In this document: positions 26,793-34,745 of the stretch, piece after piece
Position numbering within the stretch: position 1 is the first letter of the stretch
Layout: the number at the start of each line of letters is the position of its first letter
Origin: Umezawaea sp049997955
Lineage (GTDB): Bacteria > Actinomycetota > Actinomycetes > Mycobacteriales > Pseudonocardiaceae
Assembly: GCA_049997955.1 (NCBI GenBank)
Contig: JAEBDY010000008.1
Location: 62,001 to 126,000 of the forward strand
Direction: 5' to 3'
DNA: 64,000 nt
The notes under the pieces: generated by a model
Database searches by the model: none
What the model saw: only the letters and a program-made list of their open reading frames with translations
Told to the model about the DNA's origin: nothing
Position numbers and translations under genes: made by a program

Positions 26793-27557
26793 ATGGCCGT
26801 CCGACCCACACTGCGCTGTCTGACCCAGGATCTCGGACTGACGATTCCTGCGGCCGATGTCGCGCTCGACGAGATCGACCACTCACTGCTGAACAAGGCC
26901 TCCGCCCAGTTCGCCGACCCTGCTGGCCTCCGCGAACGCATCCTGTCCATCGACGACACCGTGATGTTCAAAGTCAAGGTGCAACGGTGGCGCGCGGCCG
27001 CCTGGATCGACAACAACGATCAGACCTGGCTCGTCGCGGCCGGCCAACGGGAAGCCGGATCCAGGGACGACTTCTACCAAGCCCTCGCCTCGGCCGCGCG
27101 TACGGCCAAAGCGAGGTACAACAGCGAGCGCACCCCACCGTTGCAGACAGACGTCCACACGGCGTCCTGGCTGCCGAACGCCGACGATCGTGACCGCTAC
27201 ATCCTCGAGGCGGGACTGCGTTTCCGCCGCGAACTCAAGGCAACCGTGCTCATGTTGACCCGGAACTCGTTGCTGGACGGCTACGAACACACGGCCGAGA
27301 TCGGCGGGATGACTCTCGGGATCCAAATTCGCGCTGAGGACGGCCACGAAACCTACGTGGCCCTCCGCATCATCGGCGCCGTCCCGGATAGGTTCCTCGC
27401 GACTGTCCTGGTCCTGGTACCTGGATGCGACCGCAACGGCTGGGGCTACGAACTGGCGATGCCCGACCGCGAACTGGCGGACAACGAACAGGTCTGGTCG
27501 AACATGATGGAACCCGCAGCCGCCGCACAACTTCTCGACGCCGATCGCACCTCGTAG
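26793..27557 (+). CDS. Unknown protein paired with small RHH-like gene, toxin candidate, 254 aa
   Basis: I do not recognise a family. The protein is soluble and mixed alpha/beta. Notable stretches are VMFKVKVQRWRAAAWIDNNDQTWLVAAGQRE, which reads as antiparallel strands resembling small RNase-type toxin folds, and DDFYQALASAARTAKARYNSE. The gene starts 3 bp after the small DNA-binding gene, and the pair shares an operator-controlled promoter. At 254 residues it is larger than RelE or MazF toxins. The toxin role is inferred from gene order only. Confidence 0.55.
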   Translation: MAVRPTLRCLTQDLGLTIPAADVALDEIDHSLLNKASAQFADPAGLRERILSIDDTVMFKVKVQRWRAAAWIDNNDQTWLVAAGQREAGSRDDFYQALASAARTAKARYNSERTPPLQTDVHTASWLPNADDRDRYILEAGLRFRRELKATVLMLTRNSLLDGYEHTAEIGGMTLGIQIRAEDGHETYVALRIIGAVPDRFLATVLVLVPGCDRNGWGYELAMPDRELADNEQVWSNMMEPAAAAQLLDADRTS

Positions 27558-28365
27558 ATCACCTCTTCTGCCAGCATTGCAGCCGCACAGGCCCAAATTG
27601 CCGTCCTGGTCTGCTTCTACCTTCGTCGCGACGATGATTCACACCCGGCAAGATCACCCGACTGCGGATGCACTGTGCGCGACACAACCGCGCATTGCAC
27701 CCAATTAAATATGGCCAGGAAGTTATTTCCAATGATATTTCAGACCTCTGCAACGACATGTACGACTTAGAATCAAACAACAAGAGGACAGCTCTACATA
27801 AAGTAGTATTTTCATTGCAGAATCCGGCCCACTCGCACGCTAATCAAGGATTGAAATAGCGTCCACATAAATTCCGCATCGAAACATCTAACCTTTGCGC
27901 TCACGATTTTAGACTAAACGTTCTTGAACTGCGCGAGAATGCGATCAACAAGCCCACATCCAACTCCATCCGGCTCCAAATAAACGAGGTCCGGTGGCGA
28001 GCACGCCACGGTTTCCCTCATATCGACGCAAACAAATAAGGTAGAATTCCCCTCGAGGAAACAGGCTTTGGATACGGATCAACATGCAGAACGCTCACCT
28101 CGGCGTGGCCATATGGCTCTCCGAGCTGCGGAAACTCCGCCACCCGATGATCATCTCAGACTTGAACTCAGGGACCAGTAACGAAACCCGGTCGGGAATC
28201 GATCTAGACTTACACCGGATGTGCACAGCGAAGGTTATACGCGAGCCTGGATGCGGTTGAGCGCAGCTACCAGAACCAGCCAGATACTCGCGTATGTCAC
28301 GCCCAAACGCTGTGCGCTCACTGTTGTCACCTATATTTGAAGCAATACACAAAGGAGACAAGTCG
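27558..28365. other. 808-bp AT-rich intergenic region without a recognisable gene
   Basis: Base composition drops visibly here compared with the flanks (for example runs such as ATTAAATATGG and TAAAGTAGTATTTTC). Short open frames exist, but none has a ribosome site or a plausible product. It probably contains the promoter of the gene at 28366 and remnants of acquired DNA. I see no RNA gene or clear repeat. Confidence 0.5.
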
Positions 28366-29586
28366 ATGCCCGAGGAAAACTTACAGACAAGAACTGAAAC
28401 TGGCATCAACTCCGACTCCGTAATCCATTCAGAGGCACGCAGAATTGAAGCGCCTCCACTCAATGATATTTCGACAGGAACAACTCCCACAAAGCGGCCG
28501 AGACGCCCGCGCCAAGCAGTAAAGAAATCTCCCGCTCGCAAGACCGCGAAGAAACCTTCCACAAAAAAGCCAACTCCGTCAACGCCTTCCATTCAGGCAA
28601 AGTTTCCGCGCCACACTATTGAGCGGTCGTTGCGTATACCGCGCGCTATTCTTGAACAAAACGCTGGCCATCCTTGCCCTCCGACTGAAGCAGCAAAATT
28701 CCTGGGAATGACAGCTTCAGGCGCGTTCGGCGTCGAAGTAAGCTCGGCGAAGAAATACGGCTTCCTGGAGTCGGTATCGGGCAACCTCGCGCTAACTGAC
28801 CGCGCAAAGCGAGCACTCCGGCCTCAGACAGAGAATGACGAACTATCCGCCATGCGCGAAGCCGCACTGAGCGCACCCGACATCTCCGACGTATACAAGC
28901 ACTACCGAGGCGAGCACATCCCTGATGACAACTTCTTCAATAACGCATTGGGAGAAACATTCAAAATTCCGAACGACAAGATCGCCGATTTCCGCGAAAT
29001 CTTTACGGATGCGATGCGAAAAGCAGAGCTAATCGACGACTCCGGAAGTCGTCCCAAGCTGATTGACATCGGTCGCGAAGATGGCTCGAAAGGTGCGGGA
29101 GCACCACGCCCTATGCCCATAAGAGTCAACCCCACAATCTCGACTGCCAATGCTTCGTGCTTTGTTATCCAACCTTTTTCGGCACCCTATGGTGGCTACT
29201 ACGAACTTCTCTTTAAGCCCGCCATTGAGAAAGCCGGACTAAAGCCGGTACGAGCGGATGACGAGATCTTCGGATCTGGCAAGATCATGGACCAAGTATG
29301 GCGTGGCATCCGAGACTCCAAGGTTCTTCTTGCCGAACTCACAACCAGAAACGCAAATGTCTACTACGAACTGGGGCTTGCACATGCACTCGGCAAGCCG
29401 GTCGTACTGATTGCCGCCGAAGGAGAAAACGTACCTTTCGATCTACAACACATTCGTGTCGTCTACTACGATACCGTGGACCCATTCTGGGGTCAGAAGC
29501 TTGTCGACAAGATTGCAGAGAACGTCAGTTCAGCTCTTTCAAATCCCGAAGAAGCAGTTCTGTCCATCGATGGATCTATTGCATAG
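28366..29586 (+). CDS. TIR/nucleoside deoxyribosyltransferase-like effector with Lys/Pro-rich linker, 406 aa
   Basis: The start is fixed by a strong AAAGGAG (28351-28357). Residues 1-90 are charged and disordered with a Lys/Pro/Ala linker (KRPRRPRQAVKKSPARKTAK). Residues 90-250 form a helical region. The C-terminal domain (about 265-400) is Rossmann-like: CFVIQPFSAPYGGYYE, then FKPAIEKAGLKPVRADDE, SKVLLAELTTRNANVYYELG with a likely catalytic Glu at 335, and AHALGKPVVLIA. This pattern belongs to the TIR/nucleoside 2-deoxyribosyltransferase-like group, many members of which break N-glycosidic bonds of NAD or nucleotides in antiphage defence. Codon use is distinctly AT-richer than neighbours, implying recent transfer. 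Substrate unknown. Confidence 0.72.
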   Translation: MPEENLQTRTETGINSDSVIHSEARRIEAPPLNDISTGTTPTKRPRRPRQAVKKSPARKTAKKPSTKKPTPSTPSIQAKFPRHTIERSLRIPRAILEQNAGHPCPPTEAAKFLGMTASGAFGVEVSSAKKYGFLESVSGNLALTDRAKRALRPQTENDELSAMREAALSAPDISDVYKHYRGEHIPDDNFFNNALGETFKIPNDKIADFREIFTDAMRKAELIDDSGSRPKLIDIGREDGSKGAGAPRPMPIRVNPTISTANASCFVIQPFSAPYGGYYELLFKPAIEKAGLKPVRADDEIFGSGKIMDQVWRGIRDSKVLLAELTTRNANVYYELGLAHALGKPVVLIAAEGENVPFDLQHIRVVYYDTVDPFWGQKLVDKIAENVSSALSNPEEAVLSIDGSIA

Positions 29587-29750
29587 AAGCTGAATACTGA
29601 CGACTTGACCCGAAGACGAACGATTCTCCATAATCAAGTGACGAACCGCAGGCGAACCTGTCACAACGCGCCAGAGATGGAATATAATGCGCCGGAACGA
29701 GTAGCATTACGGATTCGAACTTCCACCACCGCGCGTTCACTTGCCACCGG

Positions 29751-29987
29751 GTGCTACGTCGACCAAAGGTCTTGCAATCAGTCTTTGCTGAAGTTGGGGC
29801 TGGCGGACTACGTGAACGGCTCCTACAGCTAGATATTGAACAGCTACGGAAAATCGTCGCCGAGCACGGTATGGACGCGGACAAGCTCACCATGAAATGG
29901 AAGGACACATCTGGCGTTACTGTACGTATTGTGGATCGAGTAATGTCTCGTTCTGAGAAGGGGTCTACGTTTCGCGGCGGTGATTGA
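29751..29987 (+). pseudogene. Remnant of a conserved actinobacterial small protein
   Basis: From about 29780 the frame encodes VFAEVGAGGLRERLLQLDIE, then QLRKIVAEHGMDADKLTMKW and VRIVDRVMSRSEKGSTFRGG. This resembles the C-terminal part of a small protein common in actinomycetes. The N-terminal portion is missing or shifted, there is no ribosome site, and upstream sequence in the frame (MLRRPKVLQS) looks accidental, so I treat it as a broken copy. Confidence 0.45.
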
Positions 29988-30693
29988 TCTTATGACGTTT
30001 TCTCAACATGATTTGCTTGGGTAGATAGCATTTTCGATGTTGGCGGGCACATCCGGGCTGACACGCGGACGGCCAGCCTGCGGGAACGGGCGCGGAGCCC
30101 CGGTAGAAGAGGTCTCACCACAAGATCTCATCCACCACCAGAAGGCTCCACGTGATCGCCTACCCTGCCATGCTCGACGTGTCCGTGGAGTTGATCCGAT
30201 ACATCGCGTCGAACGCAAAGCACGAGGGCTAAGAAGGTCAGCAGAGCGCTGACCTGCCAGCACTGGGCCATGTCCGCGATCGTGTGGTTCCGTGACCAGC
30301 CCGAGATCGCCCAGCACAGCACCGCCTTCGGGTCTCGATCAGTTGTCCCTGTCGCACCGATCATGGAGAAGCATCCCGAACCCCGACGACGCCTACTCCG
30401 CCCTTACACGCCTCGCGACGTTCGACCCATCAACAGCGAAGAATCCCCAGAAGATCGGGCGGCCGGGAGAGATCGCACCTCCCTACCCTGACCGCAGTCA
30501 GCGGAAAGACTCTGCCGTGGTTGCATGATCAACCAGATCCCTCAGCCACTGACGGTGATCACGGCATGCGTAGTATTCGCTTGCGCAGCAAGGAGAAGCT
30601 AGCCTGCTCAAACATCTCCCGATTGGTTATCACCGAAATTCCAGGTGCTGCCAGCATCTCGTAAGCCAGCTTATAATCCCTGGCCAGAGAAGA
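29988..30693. other. 706-bp region without a supported gene
   Basis: Short frames on both strands here have no family resemblance that I can defend. The composition is mixed, with a GC-rich patch at 30050-30520 between AT-rich edges, which suggests patched-together debris of inserted DNA. The AT-rich end abuts the stop codon of the MazG-like gene at 30694. Confidence 0.45.
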
Positions 30694-31593
30694 TTAATTT
30701 ACCAACCCTGCTCCAGGACTCCGGTACATCATGGTACGCGCATGCATATTGAGGCGCACGGTTCCGCCACGATGTTTGATGAGCTGCTCAAACATCCGGT
30801 ATCCGGTCAGAATGGCGTATTGCCAGTCCTGAGCAGAGCGTCGTGAGACCTCAAGATGGGCCGTCATGGCCTGGCAACTCTTGAGGATATCGTTAGGGAT
30901 CGTGGTGCTGCTGCGGAAGTAGCTGTGTGCGCGAGCGCTAGAGAACACGTAGGCGCTCAAACCTTCCTCTACAGCAATAGCACGCCCCCCGTCTTGGATG
31001 CGGTCGATATCGCGGTTCGTGCTGCGTTTGACTCGTAGGAGACTGCGCATGACCGGCGACCATCCAAGGACCGCCATATGGGCGAGGTGAAATACGTCGT
31101 GGTAGCGGTACTCGTCGTCATCGTCGCTGTTATCGTCCAGCGGATCACCGACGGCGCTGTCACCCCGATGGATCCGCACAACCGGCACCGGTGCACTACC
31201 TCGCTCATGGTCGATGGTTTCAGTGAAGGTGATATCCAGCGTGCGAGGCAACTGCTCAGTTTCCGCTGCGGTGTCGTCGAACAATGGGTGAGGAGGGGGA
31301 TTCGGAGGGAGCAGGAACCGTTCGCGAGTCTTTCGGATGTTGTCGGTGAGGATCTCTTCGAGGCTGAGGTCGCAGCGTCGAGCCAGGGCTGCGGCATACC
31401 AGAACAGGTCGCCAAGTTCTTCACGGACTTCATCAGTAAAGGCACGGTAGCCAGTTCGGTCTCGTTGCATCTTTTTGTACTGAGCCACCAAGCTGCCGAT
31501 CTCTCCGACGAGCCCGAGCATGGGCAAGACAATATCGTCAGAGGCAAGCACGTCGGTGTCTGCGACTGCCTGTTCGTAGTCGGTCAGCTTCAT
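30694..31593 (-). CDS. MazG-like nucleotide pyrophosphohydrolase fused to an unrecognised C-terminal domain, 299 aa
   Basis: Residues 1-95 are an all-helical MazG/dUTPase-like NTP pyrophosphatase domain: LGLVGEIGSLVAQYKKMQRD supplies E31, and TDEVREELGDLFWYAAALAR supplies the EExxD metal site (E58, E59, D62). The second Glu of the first ExxE motif is Ser (EIGS), a possible change in metal binding. Residues 150-299 are a separate helical domain with YRYHDVFHLAHMAVLGWSP, GGRAIAVEEGLSAYVFSSAR and an Arg-rich end; I cannot name it. This is the last gene of the nine-gene operon, 27 bp after the peptidase gene, with GGAAGGAA as ribosome site. A role in removing a noncanonical or competing dNTP is an inference. 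Confidence 0.78.
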   Translation of the reverse strand: MKLTDYEQAVADTDVLASDDIVLPMLGLVGEIGSLVAQYKKMQRDRTGYRAFTDEVREELGDLFWYAAALARRCDLSLEEILTDNIRKTRERFLLPPNPPPHPLFDDTAAETEQLPRTLDITFTETIDHERGSAPVPVVRIHRGDSAVGDPLDDNSDDDDEYRYHDVFHLAHMAVLGWSPVMRSLLRVKRSTNRDIDRIQDGGRAIAVEEGLSAYVFSSARAHSYFRSSTTIPNDILKSCQAMTAHLEVSRRSAQDWQYAILTGYRMFEQLIKHRGGTVRLNMHARTMMYRSPGAGLVN

Positions 31594-31620
31594 AGTATTC
31601 CTTCCAACGGCGCCGCATGT

Positions 31621-32376
31621 CTACGTTTTGGTGTTGACGACAGCCGCTTGCGGGACAAAAGCGACCAGGTAGGCCAAGGGGAGCCAGCAGTAGCCTCCAA
31701 CACCCCAGTAGTCACCCCAGCTGTTGCGGATGAGGAGCCGCCGCCCCAGATGTTGGTGAGTGGCGGCACCGACGCACAGAACTGCGTGGTAGTCGCCGTT
31801 GCGGGCGCGGATGTTGGGCACGTCGACGTGCCCGTCGTCGCGAGGGTAGTAGAACTGGTTTGTGACCTCCACTAAAAGGATCACAGGTTTGCCCGCAGCG
31901 AGGATGTCTTCGAGTTCGTCTTCGACGCCGTCGTTGGCCAGGTGCAGTTCGCTGAGCACACCGGTGTGCCAGGGCGGGGTTCCCGCAGAGCTGGGTGGTT
32001 GCTCGGTGGCAACTCCGAGCTGATCGTTGTAGGGCCACAGCGCCATTGCGGGCTGACCGGCGTCAGCGAGGGCTGTTGCGGCATCAAACAGGAGCATGCC
32101 CTGTGGGCCGGTCTGTCCGAGGTCGGTGCAGTACGACCAGATCGGCTCTGGCGCCAAGGCCTGCGGTGCAGCGCCGGTGCCGCTGCGGGCTGCTTCATGC
32201 GCGCCTGCGACAGCGAAAGGTATGCACGTCGGGCGCGGACCTTGGGAGACGAGGTCAGGAGCGAGTTGCGACCGCAGGTCGACATCTGGGCGGGCGAAGG
32301 AGGCCGCCAGACGTGCCGCGCGGGCTGAGGCACCGCGGAGGAGTCTGCTCTGAGGTTTTGCCGATGGTGCGTTCAC
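31621..32376 (-). CDS. Papain-like (C1-fold) cysteine peptidase, 251 aa
   Basis: Catalytic residues align with papain at correct spacing: oxyanion Gln45 and nucleophile Cys51 in SQGPRPTCIPFAVAGAHEAA, His197 in NGDYHAVLCVGA, and Asn218 in LLIRNSWGDYWGVGGYCWLP (the NSWG motif). There is no signal peptide and no long propeptide, so it is a cytosolic enzyme. The GTG at 32376 overlaps the upstream stop (GTGA). That upstream gene encodes a protein with a chagasin-like domain, and chagasins are inhibitors of exactly this peptidase class, so the pair may be enzyme and cognate inhibitor. Target proteins are unknown. Confidence 0.82.
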   Translation of the reverse strand: MNAPSAKPQSRLLRGASARAARLAASFARPDVDLRSQLAPDLVSQGPRPTCIPFAVAGAHEAARSGTGAAPQALAPEPIWSYCTDLGQTGPQGMLLFDAATALADAGQPAMALWPYNDQLGVATEQPPSSAGTPPWHTGVLSELHLANDGVEDELEDILAAGKPVILLVEVTNQFYYPRDDGHVDVPNIRARNGDYHAVLCVGAATHQHLGRRLLIRNSWGDYWGVGGYCWLPLAYLVAFVPQAAVVNTKT

Positions 32377-33869
32377 CGGTCGTTCTCATCTCCTGCGTCC
32401 GGCGCCAGGCCAGGTTCGTCCACATCGGTGTGCTCGCTGCTGCGGGAGAAGCCAGGTTCATCGAACGGCGCACTCCTCGGACTGGCGTGGCCACTGTCCC
32501 CGTCAGGGATAGTGGCCGCAGTGTCGTCAAGATCAATGTCGGTCAGCGTGCGACGGTGTAGGACTTCCAGTGGCGGCTGCACGGTGGCCTCGACGGTGAA
32601 GGTGGCGGCGGGCGAGGCGTGCGGGTCGTGAGTGGCCGCATAATGCAGTGTGTAAGTGAACTCTCCTTCGCTGTGCGCTTGCAGGACCAGCCACCTGCGG
32701 CCGGTGGCGCCCGCGCCAGGAGCGGACGGATCTGCCAATACCGCCTCGGTGTTCGCCGTAGTAGCCAGGAAGGTCGATGGTTCCACGGGAGCACCCGCAT
32801 TGCGACGGCGCAACGACGCGGCACCGCGGGCGGTGACCGGAGCCCAACCGGGCTGATAGTCATCGGAAACTGCTACCAGTCCGCCGTTGCCAAATTCAGT
32901 GGCTTGGAAATCGTCGGTGGTGTGCTGGTGGTCCGCCAGGACGCCTTCGTCAGCGGTTCGGTCCACAGCGGCACTGGTTTGCACAGGACCGGGCAGTAGG
33001 GCGAGAGCGGCCGTGATGTCGGCGCCCGTGCGCCGCGGTGGGTCCGGTAGCGGCACGGGTGGCGGCCGGGTCGCAGTGGGCGGGGCGAAGGCAGGCGGAG
33101 CAGGTTTGCGCTCCAGGTTGATTCGCTGGTCTGTGGCGGTGTCGTCGAGCCATCGGTGGCCGGAAGTGCGGTTTTCCGGCAAATTTATGATGATCTCATC
33201 GTGGAGCACCACGTCGATGTTGTACCGCATGGACCGCTCGTCGACAGGCCAGATGTCGGCATTGCCGACCTGAGGGCGGTGGCCGTAAGCCAAGTCCTGT
33301 TTGATACGCAGTTGCGGCACTTGCATCAGTTCGTCGCGCTGGTTGTCCCCGATGATGTTCAGGTTGGTCATCTGCCGCAGCGCTGCTTCATAGCTGACAC
33401 GCATGTCGCGGGCGATGAGGTAGGCCTGAGTGGGAAGGACTGCGGTGTGGGGGCGCACACCGTGACGGCTGGCGACAGCATGCACTAGTGGGGGCGGCAT
33501 GAGGAAGTAGGAAGCGAACCACTGAGCCAGTTGTTCGCGCTCGTTTGCACCGGGATGCAGCACGTCGTGGTCAGTGTCGAACGCTGGGCGGTTGTGGTCG
33601 AGTTCCCAGTGCCCGACTTCGTGTGCAGCGGTGTAGCGCTGGATTGTCGGCGGCCTCTCGGTGGTGATCATGATGCCGCCGTCGCCCTCACGAATGACCG
33701 CACCCAGCAGTGTCGTCAACGGTTGAAACACCAGCCACAAACCCATTCGGGCGACGGCTTCGAAGACATCGATGGGTTGCTCTTGGTCGACATCAAGATC
33801 ATCGAGCAGGTCAGCGGCAGCCTGGAGGGCTTGGCGACGCCGTGCTACGAACGGAGGGGTGGACATCAC
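32373..33869 (-). CDS. ImmA/IrrE-type metallopeptidase fused to chagasin-like inhibitor domain, 498 aa
   Basis: Residues 30-170 are an M78 ImmA/IrrE domain with the zinc motif HEVGH (83-87) and the downstream helix NEREQLAQWFASYFLMPPPLV carrying a probable third ligand. After residue 205 comes sequence like the chagasin/I42 inhibitors: VVLHDEIIINLPENRTSGHRW, where NRTSGHRW matches the NPTTG-x-W loop. Farther on, GAGATGRRWLVLQAHSEGEF, then TYTLHYAA and FTVEATV, match the second half of chagasin, separated by a Pro-rich insert of roughly 100-150 residues. A disordered acidic tail follows. The start overlaps the XRE gene's stop (GTGA). ImmA proteins typically cleave the XRE repressor encoded next to them, so these two probably form a switch. 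Confidence 0.7.
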   Translation of the reverse strand: MMSTPPFVARRRQALQAAADLLDDLDVDQEQPIDVFEAVARMGLWLVFQPLTTLLGAVIREGDGGIMITTERPPTIQRYTAAHEVGHWELDHNRPAFDTDHDVLHPGANEREQLAQWFASYFLMPPPLVHAVASRHGVRPHTAVLPTQAYLIARDMRVSYEAALRQMTNLNIIGDNQRDELMQVPQLRIKQDLAYGHRPQVGNADIWPVDERSMRYNIDVVLHDEIIINLPENRTSGHRWLDDTATDQRINLERKPAPPAFAPPTATRPPPVPLPDPPRRTGADITAALALLPGPVQTSAAVDRTADEGVLADHQHTTDDFQATEFGNGGLVAVSDDYQPGWAPVTARGAASLRRRNAGAPVEPSTFLATTANTEAVLADPSAPGAGATGRRWLVLQAHSEGEFTYTLHYAATHDPHASPAATFTVEATVQPPLEVLHRRTLTDIDLDDTAATIPDGDSGHASPRSAPFDEPGFSRSSEHTDVDEPGLAPDAGDENDR

Positions 33870-34363
33870 GCTCCCTCCGGCGGTTCGGCCTGCTTGCTGC
33901 CACGGCCGAATGCTGCAGGCGCGGCGCGGCGTCCGCGTGCCGCAGGCGGAGGACCCGCCGAGGCGAGGAACTGGGCAAACCTGAGCACCTGTTCTTTGTC
34001 GTCCTCGGATAGTTCGGCTGTGGCTCGGAACAGCGCGCTATCTACCGCGGCATTGTCGTCCTCCTCGCCGAGTAGCCACTGCACGTTGCGCCTGTACAGC
34101 CGAGCCAAGCGTCGAAGCTCAAGAGCAGAGACATTGCGGCGGCCTGCTTCCATCGCGATGACACTGGTACGAGGTATCCCCAGGGCGCCAGCCACGTCGT
34201 CCTGAGTCAGGCCGAGCGTTTCCCGCGCGGTGCGCAGTCGCTTGCCAACCACCTGCTGTTCGGTCGGCTGGTCTGCTGCTGGCTGCTGGCTGGTAGCCGG
34301 TTGTCGTGAAGAGGGAGGGCGGAATCCGCCTCGTGGTGCGGGTGCGTCACTGGTGTTGTCCAT
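33866..34363 (-). CDS. XRE-family helix-turn-helix regulator, 165 aa
   Basis: After a disordered Pro/Gln-rich leader of about 35 residues comes a Cro/C1-type HTH: VGKRLRTARETLGLTQDDVAGALGIPRTSVIAMEAGRRNVSALELRRLARLY in outline, spanning about residues 40-95. A helical segment (LSEDDKEQVLRFAQFLASAG) and a basic tail complete it. It is encoded directly before an ImmA/IrrE-type peptidase and overlaps it by 4 bp, the same arrangement as ImmR-ImmA of integrative elements, in which the peptidase destroys the repressor after a signal. It overlaps the preceding acpS gene by 17 bp. Confidence 0.86.
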   Translation of the reverse strand: MDNTSDAPAPRGGFRPPSSRQPATSQQPAADQPTEQQVVGKRLRTARETLGLTQDDVAGALGIPRTSVIAMEAGRRNVSALELRRLARLYRRNVQWLLGEEDDNAAVDSALFRATAELSEDDKEQVLRFAQFLASAGPPPAARGRRAAPAAFGRGSKQAEPPEGA

Positions 34364-34745
34364 GGGGCGTACTTCCTACTCCAACGACGAAAGCGAGGGC
34401 CCAGCGGTCCTCGTGAGTGAGCGAAACCGACCAGGTTTCCAGCCGTAGGGCTCGGGCTCGGTCCAAGGCATTGCCGCGCAGTACCAGGTCGGGCATCTCG
34501 CCCTCGTCGGCCGTGACCTCGATCTCCAGCGGGCTGATCTGGCCCACTCCTTGGCCCAGCGCTTTCATCGTTGCTTCTTTCGCGGCCCACCTCGATGCCA
34601 GTCGTTCAGGGCGGCCAGCGCAGTACAAGCGCTCTGCGCGTGTCCATGAGCTGTCCAGGAACTCCTCCCCGGTCAGCTCGATCATTCGTGTCAGCTTGTT
34701 TACGTCGACCATGTCGACACCGGTTCGCAGCAGTATCTCGGTCAC
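34347..34745 (-). CDS. AcpS-type phosphopantetheinyl transferase, 132 aa
   Basis: Size and motifs are those of trimeric AcpS enzymes: the N-terminal GVDMVDVNKLTRMIE with the metal-binding Asp and the central RLASRWAAKEATMKALGQG with the catalytic Glu and Lys. The C-terminal WSVSLTHEDRWALAFVVG is also typical. It would load 4'-phosphopantetheine from CoA onto a carrier protein, and the obvious partner is the carrier encoded two genes upstream in the same operon. The GTG start at 34745 overlaps the stop of the thymidylate-synthase-like gene. A dedicated AcpS in a nucleotide operon is unusual. The housekeeping copy should be elsewhere in the genome. Confidence 0.88.
   Translation of the reverse strand: MTEILLRTGVDMVDVNKLTRMIELTGEEFLDSSWTRAERLYCAGRPERLASRWAAKEATMKALGQGVGQISPLEIEVTADEGEMPDLVLRGNALDRARALRLETWSVSLTHEDRWALAFVVGVGSTPHGQHQ

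Noticed and set aside
30003..30530. Overlapping short frames considered as an IS fragment
   Set aside because: I could not match any frame to a transposase family with confidence.
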